64,000 nt of DNA from Beaufortia kweichowensis (lineage: Eukaryota > Chordata > Actinopteri > Cypriniformes > Gastromyzontidae): the NCBI GenBank assembly GCA_019155185.1, contig CM032798.1, positions 4,105,501 through 4,169,500 on the forward strand, written 5' to 3'. Below are positions 1-10,015 of this stretch, piece after piece; the stretch's first letter is position 1, and every line of letters starts with the position of its first letter. The translations under genes and the position numbers were made by a program. Under the pieces are notes generated by a model. It was not told the DNA's origin. It saw only the letters and a program-made list of their open reading frames with translations, and ran no database searches.

Positions 1-765
1 ACACATTTCATACGACAACTAAGCACTACATTCCTATTCTAAATTCTAAAACGATCCCTTGATATTCTCAAATAAGCTTCTCGTTTCATCATCATGTTAA
101 CACGGTGTGCGTAGTTAACCTTCTGCGTTTATGCAATCAGTTCTGTTACTCGCTGTAAATCCTAATTAAAACCCGAGTATACTCTAATCGCGTACAGAAA
201 ATGATTTCTTAATTCGCTAGTGCGTCTTTAATTTAATATATTGGGACAGTATAATAAAACCAAGCAAATTAAGTAAGGCAACTTAAACAACTCAAGGTAA
301 TTGTTTTCCATAAATCATTTAGTAAATACAGCATACAACTGTGTTTTACAGAGTTCCTGCGCTGTTATATTCATGACACCCGAGTCTCTGATGAATGAAG
401 ACTGCTGTCACCCTTATAGAAGGTGGCACAACAATATCTCCTAGTGGTGAGATGTAGGCATCGCTTGATGTAACGAGTGAACTATAAAATTGCACTCAGA
501 CGGCCAAATCATGGGGAACATTGTGTCATAAAACGTACCCTTCTGTAGCCCGCACCATGGCTCTAAATGACAGACTCTGAAAACACTATCGACTGCATTT
601 GCATTATATGCCTTAATGTAAGAACCCTAGATAATGTTGTAGTGCCACGGGCCATGTCATAAACAAGAAACATGAACGCTGTACCTCTCTGCGTAGTGCT
701 CACAGCACGCTTTGGATTTTTATAGCGAGGGTTATAAACTAAATGGACAAGAGATGTTCACGTAC
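1..765. other. Intron downstream of the last visible chl1 coding exon
   Basis: No exon was found here on either strand. The next chl1 exon (second half of FN4) should lie further left, outside the window. The sequence is AT-rich and unique-looking, with no clear repeat. Confidence 0.6.
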
Positions 766-888
766 TTAGCTGATATTGCAGGACGTAGCCAATTACAACT
801 CCGTTTGCGTCAACGGGAGGAGACCAGGTCAGGGTCACCTTGTGTTTTTGGATGTTTGTAGCCCTGAATGAAACCACTTGATCGGGGA
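766..888 (-). CDS. chl1: chl1 coding exon 21: first half of FN4
   Basis: This 123-nt exon has phase 1 at both ends. It encodes residues 926-966 (numbering assumes the Ig1 frameshift is corrected). It opens VPDQVVSF and carries the conserved FN3-type tryptophan (LTWSPP, W947) and the GYVLQYQ strand that matches CHL1 FN4. The acceptor AG is at 889-890, behind a long pyrimidine tract (read on the minus strand) that appears as GA-rich sequence at 897-926. The donor is gtacgtg. This is the last exon in the window, so the protein is cut here. Confidence 0.88.
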
Positions 889-1302
889 CTGATAATGAGA
901 GAGACAGAAAGAGAGAGAGAAAGAGTAAATTATAAGATTTCTACAAGAACTCCATATAAAAATCCATGAAATTGTTTTCTTTCATGTGCATATTTCCAAT
1001 TAATAATAATAATACAAAATAAACATACGTATAAACAAATACAGAAATAAAAATACATAAACCATGATTTGCAACTTGGTAATAGATTACAGGTAATTAT
1101 GAGAGGAACATTCTCATTTTAGTATCCGAGTAGTGCAAGAAATTAAGGAAAGCTAATGGACATGGACTAAAATCCATTACACTCCCATTTAGATTTCATG
1201 GGGTCTTTATAGTGAAGATCACTATCCAACCTCATGTATTACTCACAGAACCAAGTGCATTATTTTTAGCTGGAGAGTTCACCGGGTCTTCTCTTCACTT
1301 AC
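889..1302. other. chl1 intron
   Basis: A 414-bp AT-rich intron. Its GA-rich stretch at 897-926 is the polypyrimidine tract of the following exon on the minus strand. Nothing else was recognised. Confidence 0.7.
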
Positions 1303-1507
1303 CTCCCTCGGGAGTTTTGAAACTGACCGGGTGACTTCCAGGTCCGTTTCCTCGGCCGTTAAAGGCCATGACGATGAGGCTGTATTCAGAGAACGGCCTT
1401 AGACCAGTTACCACCGCATGGGTCCTCTCTCCAGAAAATGTCAGCGTATGTTTGTCACCGTGTGTTTTCTTCGAGTCCAAAAGGCTGCGATGCCTCCACC
1501 AGTTCAC
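1303..1507 (-). CDS. chl1: chl1 coding exon 20: second half of FN3
   Basis: This 205-nt exon starts in phase 0 and ends in phase 1, encoding residues 858-925. It starts VNWWRHRSLLDSKK, close to the INWW...SLLD segment of mammalian CHL1. It continues through LTFSGERTHAVVTGLRPFSEYSL to FNGRGNGPGS and a terminal KTPEG, the usual end of an L1-family FN domain. The FNGRG-type loop is shared with L1. The acceptor is gctgcag and the donor is gtaagtg. Confidence 0.92.
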
Positions 1508-1719
1508 CTGCAGCACACAAACATTAATGAGGCACAGTCATGAACTATGGATGAAAAAGAAACCGCACAGTGGCACGTTCTTTGTCTTTCTGCTCTAATT
1601 ATGACATAGAACGCTGGTGGATAGTTCTGACGGTTCGCTGGGATCCGAGAGGAGCTCCAAGATCACAAAAGAGGTTTTTTAACTGTGGCTTAAACACAGA
1701 AATGTTGGTGAAGAATTAC

Positions 1720-1826
1720 CCTATAGCCACCCAGATGTCCATGCAGTTTGTCCTTGTGAACCGGGGCCCATTTGACCTTCACCACGGTGTTGTTCATCAC
1801 CTCCGCGCTTGCGTCCTCCGGAGCTG
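1720..1826 (-). CDS. chl1: chl1 coding exon 19: first half of FN3
   Basis: This 107-nt exon starts in phase 1 and ends in phase 0, encoding residues 822-857. It reads SAPEDASAEVMNNTVVKVKW then HKDKLHGHLGGYR, matching the CHL1 pattern of VKV-W, K-D-hG-L-GY. It carries the FN3 tryptophan (W841) and a potential N-glycosylation site at N833 (NNT). The acceptor follows a pyrimidine-rich tract, and the donor gtaattc directly follows the AGG codon. Confidence 0.9.
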
Positions 1827-3538
1827 CTGAGGGGACTGTGGAAAATAACACGCACAATAAGACATTGCGAAATAGCTCGGGCACACGTAACCGCCTTACT
1901 CACATTACACCTTCTCTACGTGAGGATAATGCCTGTAAATTTGATTCAGCTATATTCACAGGATGAAAAAATGTGATAGAATTTTGTGGGTAATCATGGG
2001 AAAAAACAGTGCTGGGTAATAGCTGTTTACGTGGAGTTATGGAGTACGGTATTGTTTTTACGACTTGTAACTGTGTTTCATTCTATTTGCAAATTACCTA
2101 CACAAATGTTATTTACCCTACAGAATCTAAATAATCTAAAGTATATAACAAACACATAACGCTGACAGGCTTACAGACAGTGTACATGGGCATCAGCTAT
2201 AGGGAGGAGAGTTGGATACGTGGAATAAAACCTACAAGTTACTCATTATTTTAATTTGTTACATATGTAATACACTACACTATACAGTACGCCACTAACA
2301 AAGAGTAGCTAACCTAACCTTATTAAAGCTATTTAAAGCTGCAATTCTGTAACTTTTTAATTAAATAAACCAAAAAAAACTAAACAATTGTTAAACAAAA
2401 AGTATACAAATGTCAGTTATTAAGTAGGTCATAAAAAAGTAATAAAAGATGGATGTTCAAAACTGTCTCCTTACACGAATTCACAACGGAAAGCCTATAA
2501 TAATGATTTATAACTTATCTGTCAAGTACGATTTTGCAGAAAATCCCACACAAAGAAAATATCCATAATAACCTGCAAATTCATGTTTCAAACAGAGATG
2601 GCGATAAAGAGGCAAACGTTACAGATTGTATCTGTAATATAACATAAAATTTGTTTACATATTTAACTTTCCAATTATGTAATTTAGAATTTCATTAAAG
2701 GCAGATTTTTCTAGCACAAAAAAACAATTAAAATGAGAGAACATAAATTTACAAAAAACAAGATTTGCAAAAATATTTTACTTGATATTTTTTACTTAAT
2801 ATTTTATATTTTTTACTTGAAACGCTTCGCTATTCTAAAAAGCAGAATTAACTCTCAAATGTAGTTAAGCTTGTAAAGCTTTTTAGTTCAGTTACTCCCT
2901 AACTAGCAAACACACACTAAAATAAGACAGACCTACAAGACAGAAAGACAAAGTAAAGAAAGAGAACTACACCAATCACACTACACTGAGTCATAGTGAC
3001 CTGAGATAACATCAGGAGGGCAACTCCGAAAGAAAACTGAAGGCAAGAGAATAATTAGAGTTGAAATGTAAATAGCTCACAGCCATGATAACATTTCATT
3101 TGTCAGTCCGTGGACGACTACAAAGACTCAAGAGTAAGAAAATCGTTCCCCTTGTGCAATTTAATATCCTCAATAAGGCAAAACAAATCGCCGTATCGGT
3201 GCTATCGTTTGGATATTGTGTAAAGACGAGACGGCATTTTATCTGCCTCGTAGGTTTGTTGATATTCTCGTCACACGTGTAGCGCACTTTCGCTGGAAGG
3301 GGGCGGGCTCCTGTTTACAGGGCATTGCTTATTTGCAATGTAACAAGACCCTTACAGAAGGAGAAAAGGTTAAGAAAAGATACGTCTTTCAAAAGCTTCA
3401 CCTGCTTTGTATGCTCTCAAAGGTAAACAAGCAGCATACGTTGACAGTGAGCGAAACGTCAATAGCGTTGCCTTATTTGAATGCGTATGCTCGTCTCCAC
3501 GAATCAGACACAATAGAGGTTGTTACTGCTCTACTCAC
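1827..3538. other. chl1 intron, 1.7 kb
   Basis: AT-rich intron between the FN2 and FN3 exons. No coding segment or clear mobile element was identified. A short stretch near 2320-2355 resembles the end of a dispersed teleost repeat, but not firmly enough to name it. Confidence 0.6.
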
Positions 3539-3758
3539 AGTCCTCTCCCGAGTATGCTGTTATTATTTTGGGATCCGGGCCCCAGCCGGCGTGGTTCTTG
3601 GCTTGAATTTTGATCTCGTAAAGGACGAAGGTCAGGGTGTTTTTAACCACGAACGAGTGCCTCTTCACAACGTGTTCCACCCAGTCTTCGGTTCCTTGTC
3701 TGCGGTAGCTTACTTTATACTCCAGACCGGGTCCGTTGTGTTCGATTGGTGACAATGG
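3539..3758 (-). CDS. chl1: chl1 coding exon 18: most of FN2
   Basis: This 220-nt exon starts in phase 0 and ends in phase 1, encoding residues 749-821. It contains IEHNGPGLEYKVSYR, the hallmark NGPGLEY strand of the L1 family. It continues with GTEDWVEHVV, FVLYEIKIQAKN, and ends SGED, the family's FN2 terminus before FN3. The acceptor is atcacag and the donor is gtgagtag. The long open frame on the opposite strand is a shadow. Confidence 0.92.
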
Positions 3759-4301
3759 CTGTGATAAGAGAACAAAAGGTCAGTTACACATACATAATAA
3801 GAAATCTACCCAGTATCATTATATAAACACATGTACATACGTAATATACGTGTCTGTGAGGGAGTAACTTTCGACTTTTAATGGCCAGACCAAAGAAACT
3901 CATAACTCTACATACTGCTTTCCCACAAAACGAGGTCCAAAAATCATCCTTCTGTAAAAATCTAAATTTATGTATCTGTATCTCCTTTTACTTTGTAATC
4001 AAAGCTTTACACCACATTCTTTTTGATGGAAACCTGTGTCCAGAGAGATCAATTTCAACAGGGCTTTGTAACGTTTCCAACGGCACGGCGACAGAGATAG
4101 CACTATTTTGCAACGCAAAACCACTATCTTGGGAAATACGCTTATCGATAATTGGAACCTAAAACCCGGCACTGTTAGTTTGCACTTTCCCTCTGAGAAA
4201 TAAATGAAATGTAGTATTTGAGAGCGCTCCTTTATCTCTTCCAATTCTTTGAATGTTAGATATTGCCAAAGACTATTGGACTTGAACGTTTAGCGTCGTA
4301 C
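3759..4301. other. chl1 intron
   Basis: A 543-bp intron. Both strands are open for short stretches, but no L1-family sequence and no recognised repeat is present. Confidence 0.6.
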
Positions 4302-4372
4302 CTCCCAGTTGATATCCATTTCATGTGGCAAATGACCTTCGATCTTGATATTTTCTGGGTTCTTGTCAGGTG
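4302..4372 (-). CDS. chl1: chl1 coding exon 17: start of FN2
   Basis: This 71-nt exon starts in phase 1 and ends in phase 0, encoding residues 725-748: APDKNPENIKIEG then HEMDINWE. It matches CHL1 APDRNPQNI...IIKWE, including the FN tryptophan W747. The acceptor is ttccaaag and the donor is gtacgac. It is easy to miss by open-frame searches, but its phases fit both neighbours exactly. Confidence 0.88.
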
Positions 4373-4594
4373 CTTTGGAAAGAGCAGAAATATGGATTTT
4401 GTTGGAGGTGAAATTGTTAGTGGAAGAAAGAAAAGAAAAATGGTCTGTGAAATATGCACTTTATAGACTCGAGCTTAAACGAGAAGGAAAATCAATTATC
4501 TCACAAGTTTGAATGTTTTAAAGTTCAGGAGGCGATGAGGTGTGCCTCGCCGCACGCTGTAGGGGAAAAGTGGCTAGGAGGAACTGCTACAGAC

Positions 4595-4792
4595 CTGATG
4601 AAGGAGTTTTATATCTCTCTGTGACCTGGACTGGCCGACCTCTTCCGACATCGTTGACGGCGGACACTCGGAAACGGTAGTCCACGTGTCCGTGAAGCTT
4701 CAGCAGGGCGGAGTGATGGTTTCCAGGTACTCTCATCAGCTCTTTCCAGCTTCCAGGTTCAAACTGACTCTCTTCAAATTCTATTACAAACT
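4595..4792 (-). CDS. chl1: chl1 coding exon 16: second half of FN1
   Basis: This 198-nt exon has phase 1 at both ends and encodes residues 659-724. It reads EFVIEFEESQFEPGSW, RVPGNHHSALLKL, VDYRFRVSAVNDVGRG and ends KTPSS. These are the L1-family FN1 strands: the FEPG-W loop, VPG, the YRFRV core and the N-VG turn. The acceptor is ttcaaacag and the donor is gtctgta. Confidence 0.92.
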
Positions 4793-5055
4793 CTGTTTGA
4801 AAGGAATCATAATAAAATGTTACATAAAACTGGCGCAATTATTACAGTACAGTAATTACCGTAAAATGGGTGAAGCTATAATACGCCAGGTCTTTGCAAT
4901 TAACTACAAATCATTTTTTAATTAAAATAAGGATTCACACACAGTCAGTGACCTTTCATCACATTGGATCATTTCACACATTTGGATCTCTTCTTAAAAT
5001 AAACTCTGTGTAAGTTCTGATACTGTGTTTGAGATGTAAAGAAGGACAATATTAC

Positions 5056-5157
5056 CAATAATAGTGCTGTTATGATCATCTCCTGGAACCCACGACAGTT
5101 TCACACTTCTGCCATTGTGTTCTGACAGCATCACATCTTCTGGCGGATCCGGAACAT
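5056..5157 (-). CDS. chl1: chl1 coding exon 15: first half of FN1
   Basis: This 102-nt exon has phase 1 at both ends and encodes residues 625-658. It begins DVPDPPEDVMLSEHNGRSVKL and continues to SWVPGDDHNSTII. This closely follows CHL1 DVPDPPENLHLSE-NRSV and the W-pG-DHNS-I core, with W647. A potential N-glycosylation site lies at N654 (NST). The donor gtaatat is weak but canonical. Confidence 0.92.
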
Positions 5158-5350
5158 CTAAAAAGAAATTATTTGAAATTATAATACAGCAGCATTTTGA
5201 AAACGCATTGTGCATAAGGGCTTTCCAGTTCAAAAGCTTTATTTTACAAAGCCCTAATTTTATTTTTGTCCTTTTGCCATTTCTATAGATACACACAGGC
5301 CTCCAAGTAATCTTCAACTATTGTGGTGCTTTATTATTAAGAGCAAAATT

Positions 5351-5400
5351 CCAGCTGTGGTGCAGTGGGTAGTCGAGTCGGCGATACTCATTTCCCCTTG
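5351..5400 (+). repeat. Possible decayed tRNA-derived SINE head
   Basis: The stretch reads ccagctgtggtgcagtgggt and then agtcgagtcgg. It resembles the A-box part of teleost tRNA-derived SINE heads of the gtggcgcagtgggtag type. No B box or tail follows before the Ig6 exon, so at most a fragment remains. Confidence 0.3.
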
Positions 5401-5434
5401 AATTTCCTGAACAGGGTAAAAGCCTATGACTCAC

Positions 5435-5559
5435 CCACGACTGAAAGTTGCGCTACAGCTGTGTCCTGGTCAGCCGGCGTTCTGGCCACACACACATATA
5501 AGCCATGGTCTCCGAAGCTCACGTTGATAATCTCGAGCACTCCATCATCCAGAACATAT
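5435..5559 (-). CDS. chl1: chl1 coding exon 14: second half of Ig6
   Basis: This 125-nt exon starts in phase 2 and ends in phase 1, encoding residues 583-624. It reads YVLDDGVLEIINVSFGDHGLY then VCVARTPADQDTAVAQLSVV. It carries the second Ig cysteine (C606) inside D-G-YxC and ends in the LSVV strand before the FN1 linker. The acceptor is tgtctccag and the donor is gtgagtc. Confidence 0.9.
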
Positions 5560-5634
5560 CTGGAGACAACAGCGACGATGATGATTAGATGTGCACGCAC
5601 CAACATAAGGAAAAGATGTAGTGCGTCTTCTCAC

Positions 5635-5794
5635 CGCGTGTCCTCTGTGCTGTTGAGGGCTACACCGTCTCGCTCCCACAAAATCTCAAAGTCGCTACCG
5701 AAAGAAGGATCAAACTCCGCCTGGCAGGAAAACTGAACGGTGGTTCCAGCCATAACCCGCAAATCTTGTGGAGGGTCTACTATTCTGGTAGGAT
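5635..5794 (-). CDS. chl1: chl1 coding exon 13: first half of Ig6
   Basis: This 160-nt exon starts in phase 1 and ends in phase 2, encoding residues 530-583. It reads DPTRIVDPPQDLRVMAGTTV, FSCQAEFDPSF, ILWERDGVALNSTEDTR. It includes the first Ig cysteine (C553) and the core tryptophan (W569). The DPS motif after the cysteine is shared with L1. Mammalian CHL1 has DGEA here; this copy has DGVA at 572-575. The donor is gtgagaag. Confidence 0.9.
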
Positions 5795-5961
5795 CTGTGA
5801 GTGAAAATGAAAATCTCTAGTACGGCCCAAGAATAAAACCACATCGATTCATTTCATTTCAAGCAAAATGTCATAACTGAATTTTCAATTCCAAATACAA
5901 CTTGTAAGAAACGAGACATTCGCTCTGATTGATTTCCCATTAGACCATCAATTTCTCCTAC

Positions 5962-6128
5962 CTTTGACCTCAAGGGTCGAAGCAATGGCAACCTTGCCCT
6001 CAGTATTTTGAGCGAAGCACGAGTACTCCCCCATGTCCTCTTTCATCACGTTATGGATCTCCAGCGAACCGTTCTTATGAACTGAGAATCGCTCTCCTTC
6101 CACTGCGTTGGCACTGTCAGCTTTACTC
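5962..6128 (-). CDS. chl1: chl1 coding exon 12: second half of Ig5
   Basis: This 167-nt exon starts in phase 2 and ends in phase 1, encoding residues 474-529. The junction completes tryptophan W474. It continues FSVHKNGSLEIHNVMKEDMG, EYSCFAQNTEGKVAIASTLE, VK. The NGSL strand and the YSC with C511 are typical of Ig5. The acceptor is ttgtacag and the donor is gtaggag. Confidence 0.91.
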
Positions 6129-6982
6129 CTGTACAACCATAAACCAACAGGGTCATTCTCAGGTAACCGTGCCATGTGCACACATGCGTGTGTTCCTGTG
6201 TAATGAAGAACTAATGAAGAACACAGGACAATGAACTCAGTCACATTATTTAATAGATTTGAAATAAAAAAATATTGGATTTATGCCCCTAATAATCAGT
6301 AAGAGACTTCTTTAAAAACATTACAAGTCTTACTGATCCCAAACTTTTGATAATATATCATAAGATAATATATATAATTTTGTACTGGAGATTTTTATTT
6401 TCACTTACACACACACACACACATCTACACACATATCATAAACAAATATATATATAAAATCGTTTATGATGACATATATATATATATATTGAATATACAC
6501 ATTAAAACACATGACATATGATACATTATATAAACAAAAGTGTCATCATAAAAGATTTTTTAACAAGAACCAGAGGCATTAATTTAACAAATTTTATTAA
6601 CTAACTAAACATTATTCTTTTCTCATGTCATAATTCAACAGAACATGAATCTCTTTATGGAACAATCCAAAAAACTATACACAAAAAGCAGCTTTGAGGT
6701 ACATACAAATGCAATGAATTTATTAAAATGCTATGTTTGGTTTCTCCTACATCATGTGGCACAGCAGTTAGCATGTTATGGCTCTAACAGTAGCACACTT
6801 ACAGATTGAAATGAGTAGTTTTCCTCATTACCACAGTGCTGAAAACAGCACAAGGGTGCCACACTTGAGTAAACCGGCCCACCAGAGGGAAATCACAACA
6901 GAGACTCTATAACAGCAGTCTGGAGCTGTGCTGCCCTCTGCTGGCCCGTGCCAAAACTGTCACCACAGCTGCTTCTACTCAC
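6129..6982. other. chl1 intron with AT-rich low-complexity sequence
   Basis: An 854-bp intron. A short CA run lies near 6408-6422 and TA runs lie near 6445-6490, inside a very AT-rich stretch (6240-6560). The remainder (6750-6980) is more GC-rich and unassigned. Confidence 0.6.
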
Positions 6983-7094
6983 CAAGTAATGCTGGAGGTT
7001 GGCGAACTGAAGACCTTGCAGTGCATGACGACACTTTTTCCCTCCACCGCCACATACTGAAGATTGTTTTCTGTTAAGATCACCGGCTGGATGT
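6983..7094 (-). CDS. chl1: chl1 coding exon 11: first half of Ig5
   Basis: This 112-nt exon starts in phase 1 and ends in phase 2, encoding residues 437-474. It reads NIQPVILTENNLQYVAVEGK, SVVMHC (C462), VFSSPTSSIT, then the split tryptophan codon. This parallels the CHL1 segment that begins VRPLIQT and has F-SP in the same place. The acceptor is tttccccag and the donor is gtgagtag. Confidence 0.9.
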
Positions 7095-8206
7095 CTGGGG
7101 AAAGAGTTATCAGCGTTGCACCGTGAAAAACGTGATTCGATTAGTTTCTTTATCTCTGGTCTGTTGCTATCAGTTTAGGAAAAAAGTCCCATCATGCCCT
7201 TGGAACAGTTGTTTCCTGCTCTACCAGGGGAGCTATGGCTGCTTTAAGCGAGTTTGTAGGATTGCAAAAAGACATTTTCTCCTTTTTCTTTTTAATTTAT
7301 TTTCCTTTTCCATATTTTTAAGCAAGGATCCTTAGCTGCTTATTTTATCTCTCAGATGAAAGCAACACATGCTTTGGTTACAACAACTGAATATCAATGC
7401 AGGAAGGCGAAATTGTTCACACATAAAAGAGCCAGATCGCCCGAGGGAAAGCGTGTCTGGAGATGAGACCGGACAGGCCCACCCAGCTGGCTGTGTGCTA
7501 TCATGTGGACCTTTCCTCTCGCCCTACAGGAGCCCAAGGGCCGTCCGCTGGCCGTATCATGGCTGCGCTTATGGTTGTGTCCACACTGACAAATAAACAG
7601 ATGCTCGTTTGCAGCCAGGAACATTATGTAATACCATAGAGCTTTCAGACAATTTGGCTAGTAGTGAATAAAACCACAAATATGAGAAGCATTTCCGAAA
7701 TTAAATGGGCATGTGGAGGGTAGTCCTCTTATACAACATTGCAAAAGCTGTGTTTAATACATGAAATAGGTAATTATACCAATTAACAGCAAGCCAGCAA
7801 AAGCACAACTTATTGTGATAATTAGTTTTACCTTAAACATAACTTTTCTTTTATAAATTTTGTCTTTTATGATTTTACATTTCATTAAAGCAATAAGCCA
7901 TAATAAACCAATCGTTACAGTGAATTTACCACGGTTAAAGGGTTTGTTGGCACCCCGCTTTGTTGTTCCTAACAGCACCCCTTTAACCATAAAATCCCTG
8001 TGATGCACAGCGTTTCACTTTAGGGCTTATTGCTTTCATTTATTTTGTCTTACTTTGAACAGCATGAAATTATACAGCTGGGAACACTATTTACTCAGAT
8101 CTCTACAGGTGAAGATTACTGATTATTATCCACTGCAAAATCACAATGCAAAGATTATTGTTGACATAGGGGGCGATTATATTGCAGGCTTTAGGTGTTT
8201 ACTTAC
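7095..8206. other. chl1 intron with a GC-richer block and a nested foldback repeat
   Basis: A 1.1-kb intron. The segment 7390-7600 is noticeably GC-richer than its surroundings and looks unique. The segment 7887-8036 contains nested inverted repeats and is listed separately. No exon was found. Confidence 0.6.
7887..8036. repeat. Nested foldback repeat (MITE-like)
   Basis: The outer arms are a perfect 13-bp inverted repeat, aaagcaataagcc at 7887-7899 and its complement at 8024-8036. Inside them is a second pair, ggttaaaggg at 7933-7942 and its complement at 7979-7988. Concentric palindromes in an intron suggest a small nonautonomous DNA transposon. The family is not recognised. Confidence 0.5.
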
Positions 8207-8350
8207 TCATAACCATAATGTTGGCATTAGCCAGGATGGTGCCGTGTCTGTTTGTAGCCTCGCATTGGTAAACAGCGCTGTTATCTGGGTTTGCGTTGTG
8301 GATGAAAATGGTGCCGTCTTTCATGAGCTTCCTGTTGGATACTGGGACCT
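8207..8350 (-). CDS. chl1: chl1 coding exon 10: second half of Ig4
   Basis: This 144-nt exon has phase 1 at both ends and encodes residues 389-436. It reads EVPVSNRKLMKDGTIFIHNA, NPDNSAVYQCEATNRHGTIL, ANANIMVM. The VYQC with C418, then EA-N-HGTILANAN, is almost the CHL1 sequence. A potential N-glycosylation site appears at the NPDNS region. The donor is gtaagta. Confidence 0.92.
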
Positions 8351-8618
8351 CTGATATATAAAATATGAGTTTAAAGTTTAGTTTTTGTACGGCAGGTGTA
8401 CATACACATACATATAATAATTTTCATTTCCTGCTTTCCAAATGTCATGCAACTTTGATTTGTATCACGTATGTTTTAGTATATTTATAGTAAATGCCTA
8501 TTTATTTAAAAGTAAATGTTTGCAACCTAATAATGGAAGAGATTTCATTTTTGAAGTCATTTCATATCAACTGGAATGTAACCTTGTTATATAGTAATAT
8601 AGAAATGCCTGTGTGTAC

Positions 8619-8750
8619 CATTCAGCGAAAGACCGTTGACTAGCCACGCAACACTCGGCTGTGGATTTCCTTTGACGACACACTTGATCGCCACATCAGC
8701 TCCAATGGTCACCAGCTGACTCTGTGGCTCGATCTCCCACTCAGGAGGCT
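8619..8750 (-). CDS. chl1: chl1 coding exon 9: first half of Ig4
   Basis: This 132-nt exon has phase 1 at both ends and encodes residues 345-388. It starts EPPEWEIEPQSQLVTIGADV and continues AIKCVVKGNPQPSVAWLVNG. It contains C368 and W380 in the KC-G-P-P--W pattern of Ig4. The EPP-W start is the CHL1/L1 hinge between Ig3 and Ig4. The donor is gtacacac. Confidence 0.92.
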
Positions 8751-9128
8751 CTACACATGAAAACATAAGCAATGTTAAAAAAACATCAATACATAACAAT
8801 AACATAACCGCATATACAGTGTGAGAGAATCTCAGTGCTTGGTTTATAGACGATGAGTATATGCACTGTTAGTTTTATCTGATAGTTATATTTTTTATTT
8901 ATTTATACTAAGTTTAAAAAGGTCTAAGATAACTAAACAGCAACGAAGGAACATTAAGGAGAGACTTTATTTATCCTGATTTGGCCCTTAATTAGCATTT
9001 TTGTCTTTGGACAGAAGATGGCGCTATTTACCACAAAATGTCTCGTGCACCCTCAATACAAATGTAATTGAATTGCTTATTTGCTCTGATTATACTGTAT
9101 ACTTACTATGACTCATCCTGTGACTTAC
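8751..9128. other. chl1 intron
   Basis: A 378-bp AT-rich intron with nothing recognised beyond splice signals. Confidence 0.6.
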
Positions 9129-9310
9129 CTTCAACTGTAACATGAAAGTAATGCACAACCTCTCCATAGGGATTTTTGGCTTTGCACATATATTTCCCCT
9201 CGTCTTCTTCATTCACCATCTCTACGGTAAGCAGTTTTCCATGACTGTCCACCATGGCCCTCTCTGAAAGCTTATGGCCCATTTTAACCCATTCTACTTT
9301 TGGAGTTGGA
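9129..9310 (-). CDS. chl1: chl1 coding exon 8: second half of Ig3
   Basis: This 182-nt exon starts in phase 2 and ends in phase 1, encoding residues 284-344. It begins FPTPKVEWVKMG with W291, continues GKLLTVEMVNEEDEGKYMC with C326, and ends with NPYGEVVHYFHVTVE. It aligns to CHL1 LPTPQVDWNKIG, the KGNYRC cysteine and the HDFHVIVE terminus, with one residue fewer. The donor is gtaagtca. Confidence 0.92.
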
Positions 9311-9408
9311 CTGAAAGACAGATGGCAGAGATGAGTTAACAAACAAAGGGCATACTACTTAATTGTAATATAAATGAACCGAATTAATAATGTGAATGAG
9401 TCACTTAC

Positions 9409-9520
9409 AATCCATCAGCAATACACTCCAGCTGAAGATCTTCTCCTTTCACTAAATATGTGTGTGTCTCCATTCCCGTAGGTGTCAATAGACTGGGTTT
9501 CCTCTCCAGAAGAGAGTTTG
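9409..9520 (-). CDS. chl1: chl1 coding exon 7: first half of Ig3
   Basis: This 112-nt exon starts in phase 1 and ends in phase 2, encoding residues 247-283. It reads ANSLLERKPSLLTPTGMETH then YLVKGEDLQLECIADG with C279. ANS-RKP-LL matches the CHL1 segment entering Ig3. The acceptor is ttttaaag and the donor is gtaagtga. Confidence 0.91.
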
Positions 9521-9636
9521 CTTTAAAACAAAGAGAAGAGATTAATATTCATGAAAAATGTAAAGCTTATGATTGGTAAATGTATATGGCATGCTTCAGT
9601 TACTTGTGTCAGTGAGACCATAAAAACACTAAACGC

Positions 9637-9772
9637 TTTAAAGGTGAAGTACATGATTTCTAAATTAACTATAAACAAACAATGTTTTGAAAGCACTGAT
9701 TTTTTAGGGGAAGCAATCTAATAATTTTATAGGAATTATACCAACCAAAAAATTATATACTTCACCTTTAAA
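9637..9772. repeat. Short MITE with 15-bp terminal inverted repeats
   Basis: A 136-bp unit bounded by tttaaaggtgaagta at 9637-9651 and its exact complement at 9758-9772. The interior is AT-rich. The perfect termini show a fairly intact nonautonomous DNA element. The family was not identified, though the TTAA-containing ends recall the larger palindromic elements elsewhere in the window. Confidence 0.65.
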
Positions 9773-9780
9773 TTATAAGA

Positions 9781-10015
9781 ATAGTTTAGCAATAAAAAAA
9801 TTCTGTCATTATTTACTCAATTTTATGTAGTTCTAAACCCAAACACAAAATGAAGGGATGGACTGACAGCCTCAGTCACCATTTACTTTCATTATAAAGA
9901 AAAAAACGCAATAAAAGCGAATGGTAACTTGAGACATGCGTTTCATTGAAGAAAGTCATGTAGATTTGTATATGGGTGAGTAAATGACAACAGAATGAGT
10001 TATGGATGAATACAC
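9781..10015. repeat. Degenerate palindromic (Angel-type) element
   Basis: This resembles the dispersed cyprinid palindromic repeat. It has ttctgtcattatttactcaa near the left end, actttcattataaag near the middle, and gtgagtaaatgacaacagaa at the right. Both ends are eroded. It lies directly beside the 136-bp MITE. The limits are approximate. Confidence 0.5.

Noticed and set aside
1..765. Search for the second FN4 exon of chl1
   Set aside because: No minus-strand segment gives FN4-like strands with fitting splice sites, so the exon must lie outside the window.
3216..3752. 178-codon open frame on the plus strand
   Set aside because: Its 3' half is the antisense of the FN2 exon at 3539-3758; conserved exons often leave an open antisense frame. 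There is no family resemblance of its own.
5365..5736. 123-codon open frame on the plus strand
   Set aside because: It runs antisense across the two Ig6 exons and the intron between them.
8055..8354. 99-codon open frame on the plus strand
   Set aside because: Its second half is antisense to the Ig4 exon at 8207-8350, and the rest is intron.
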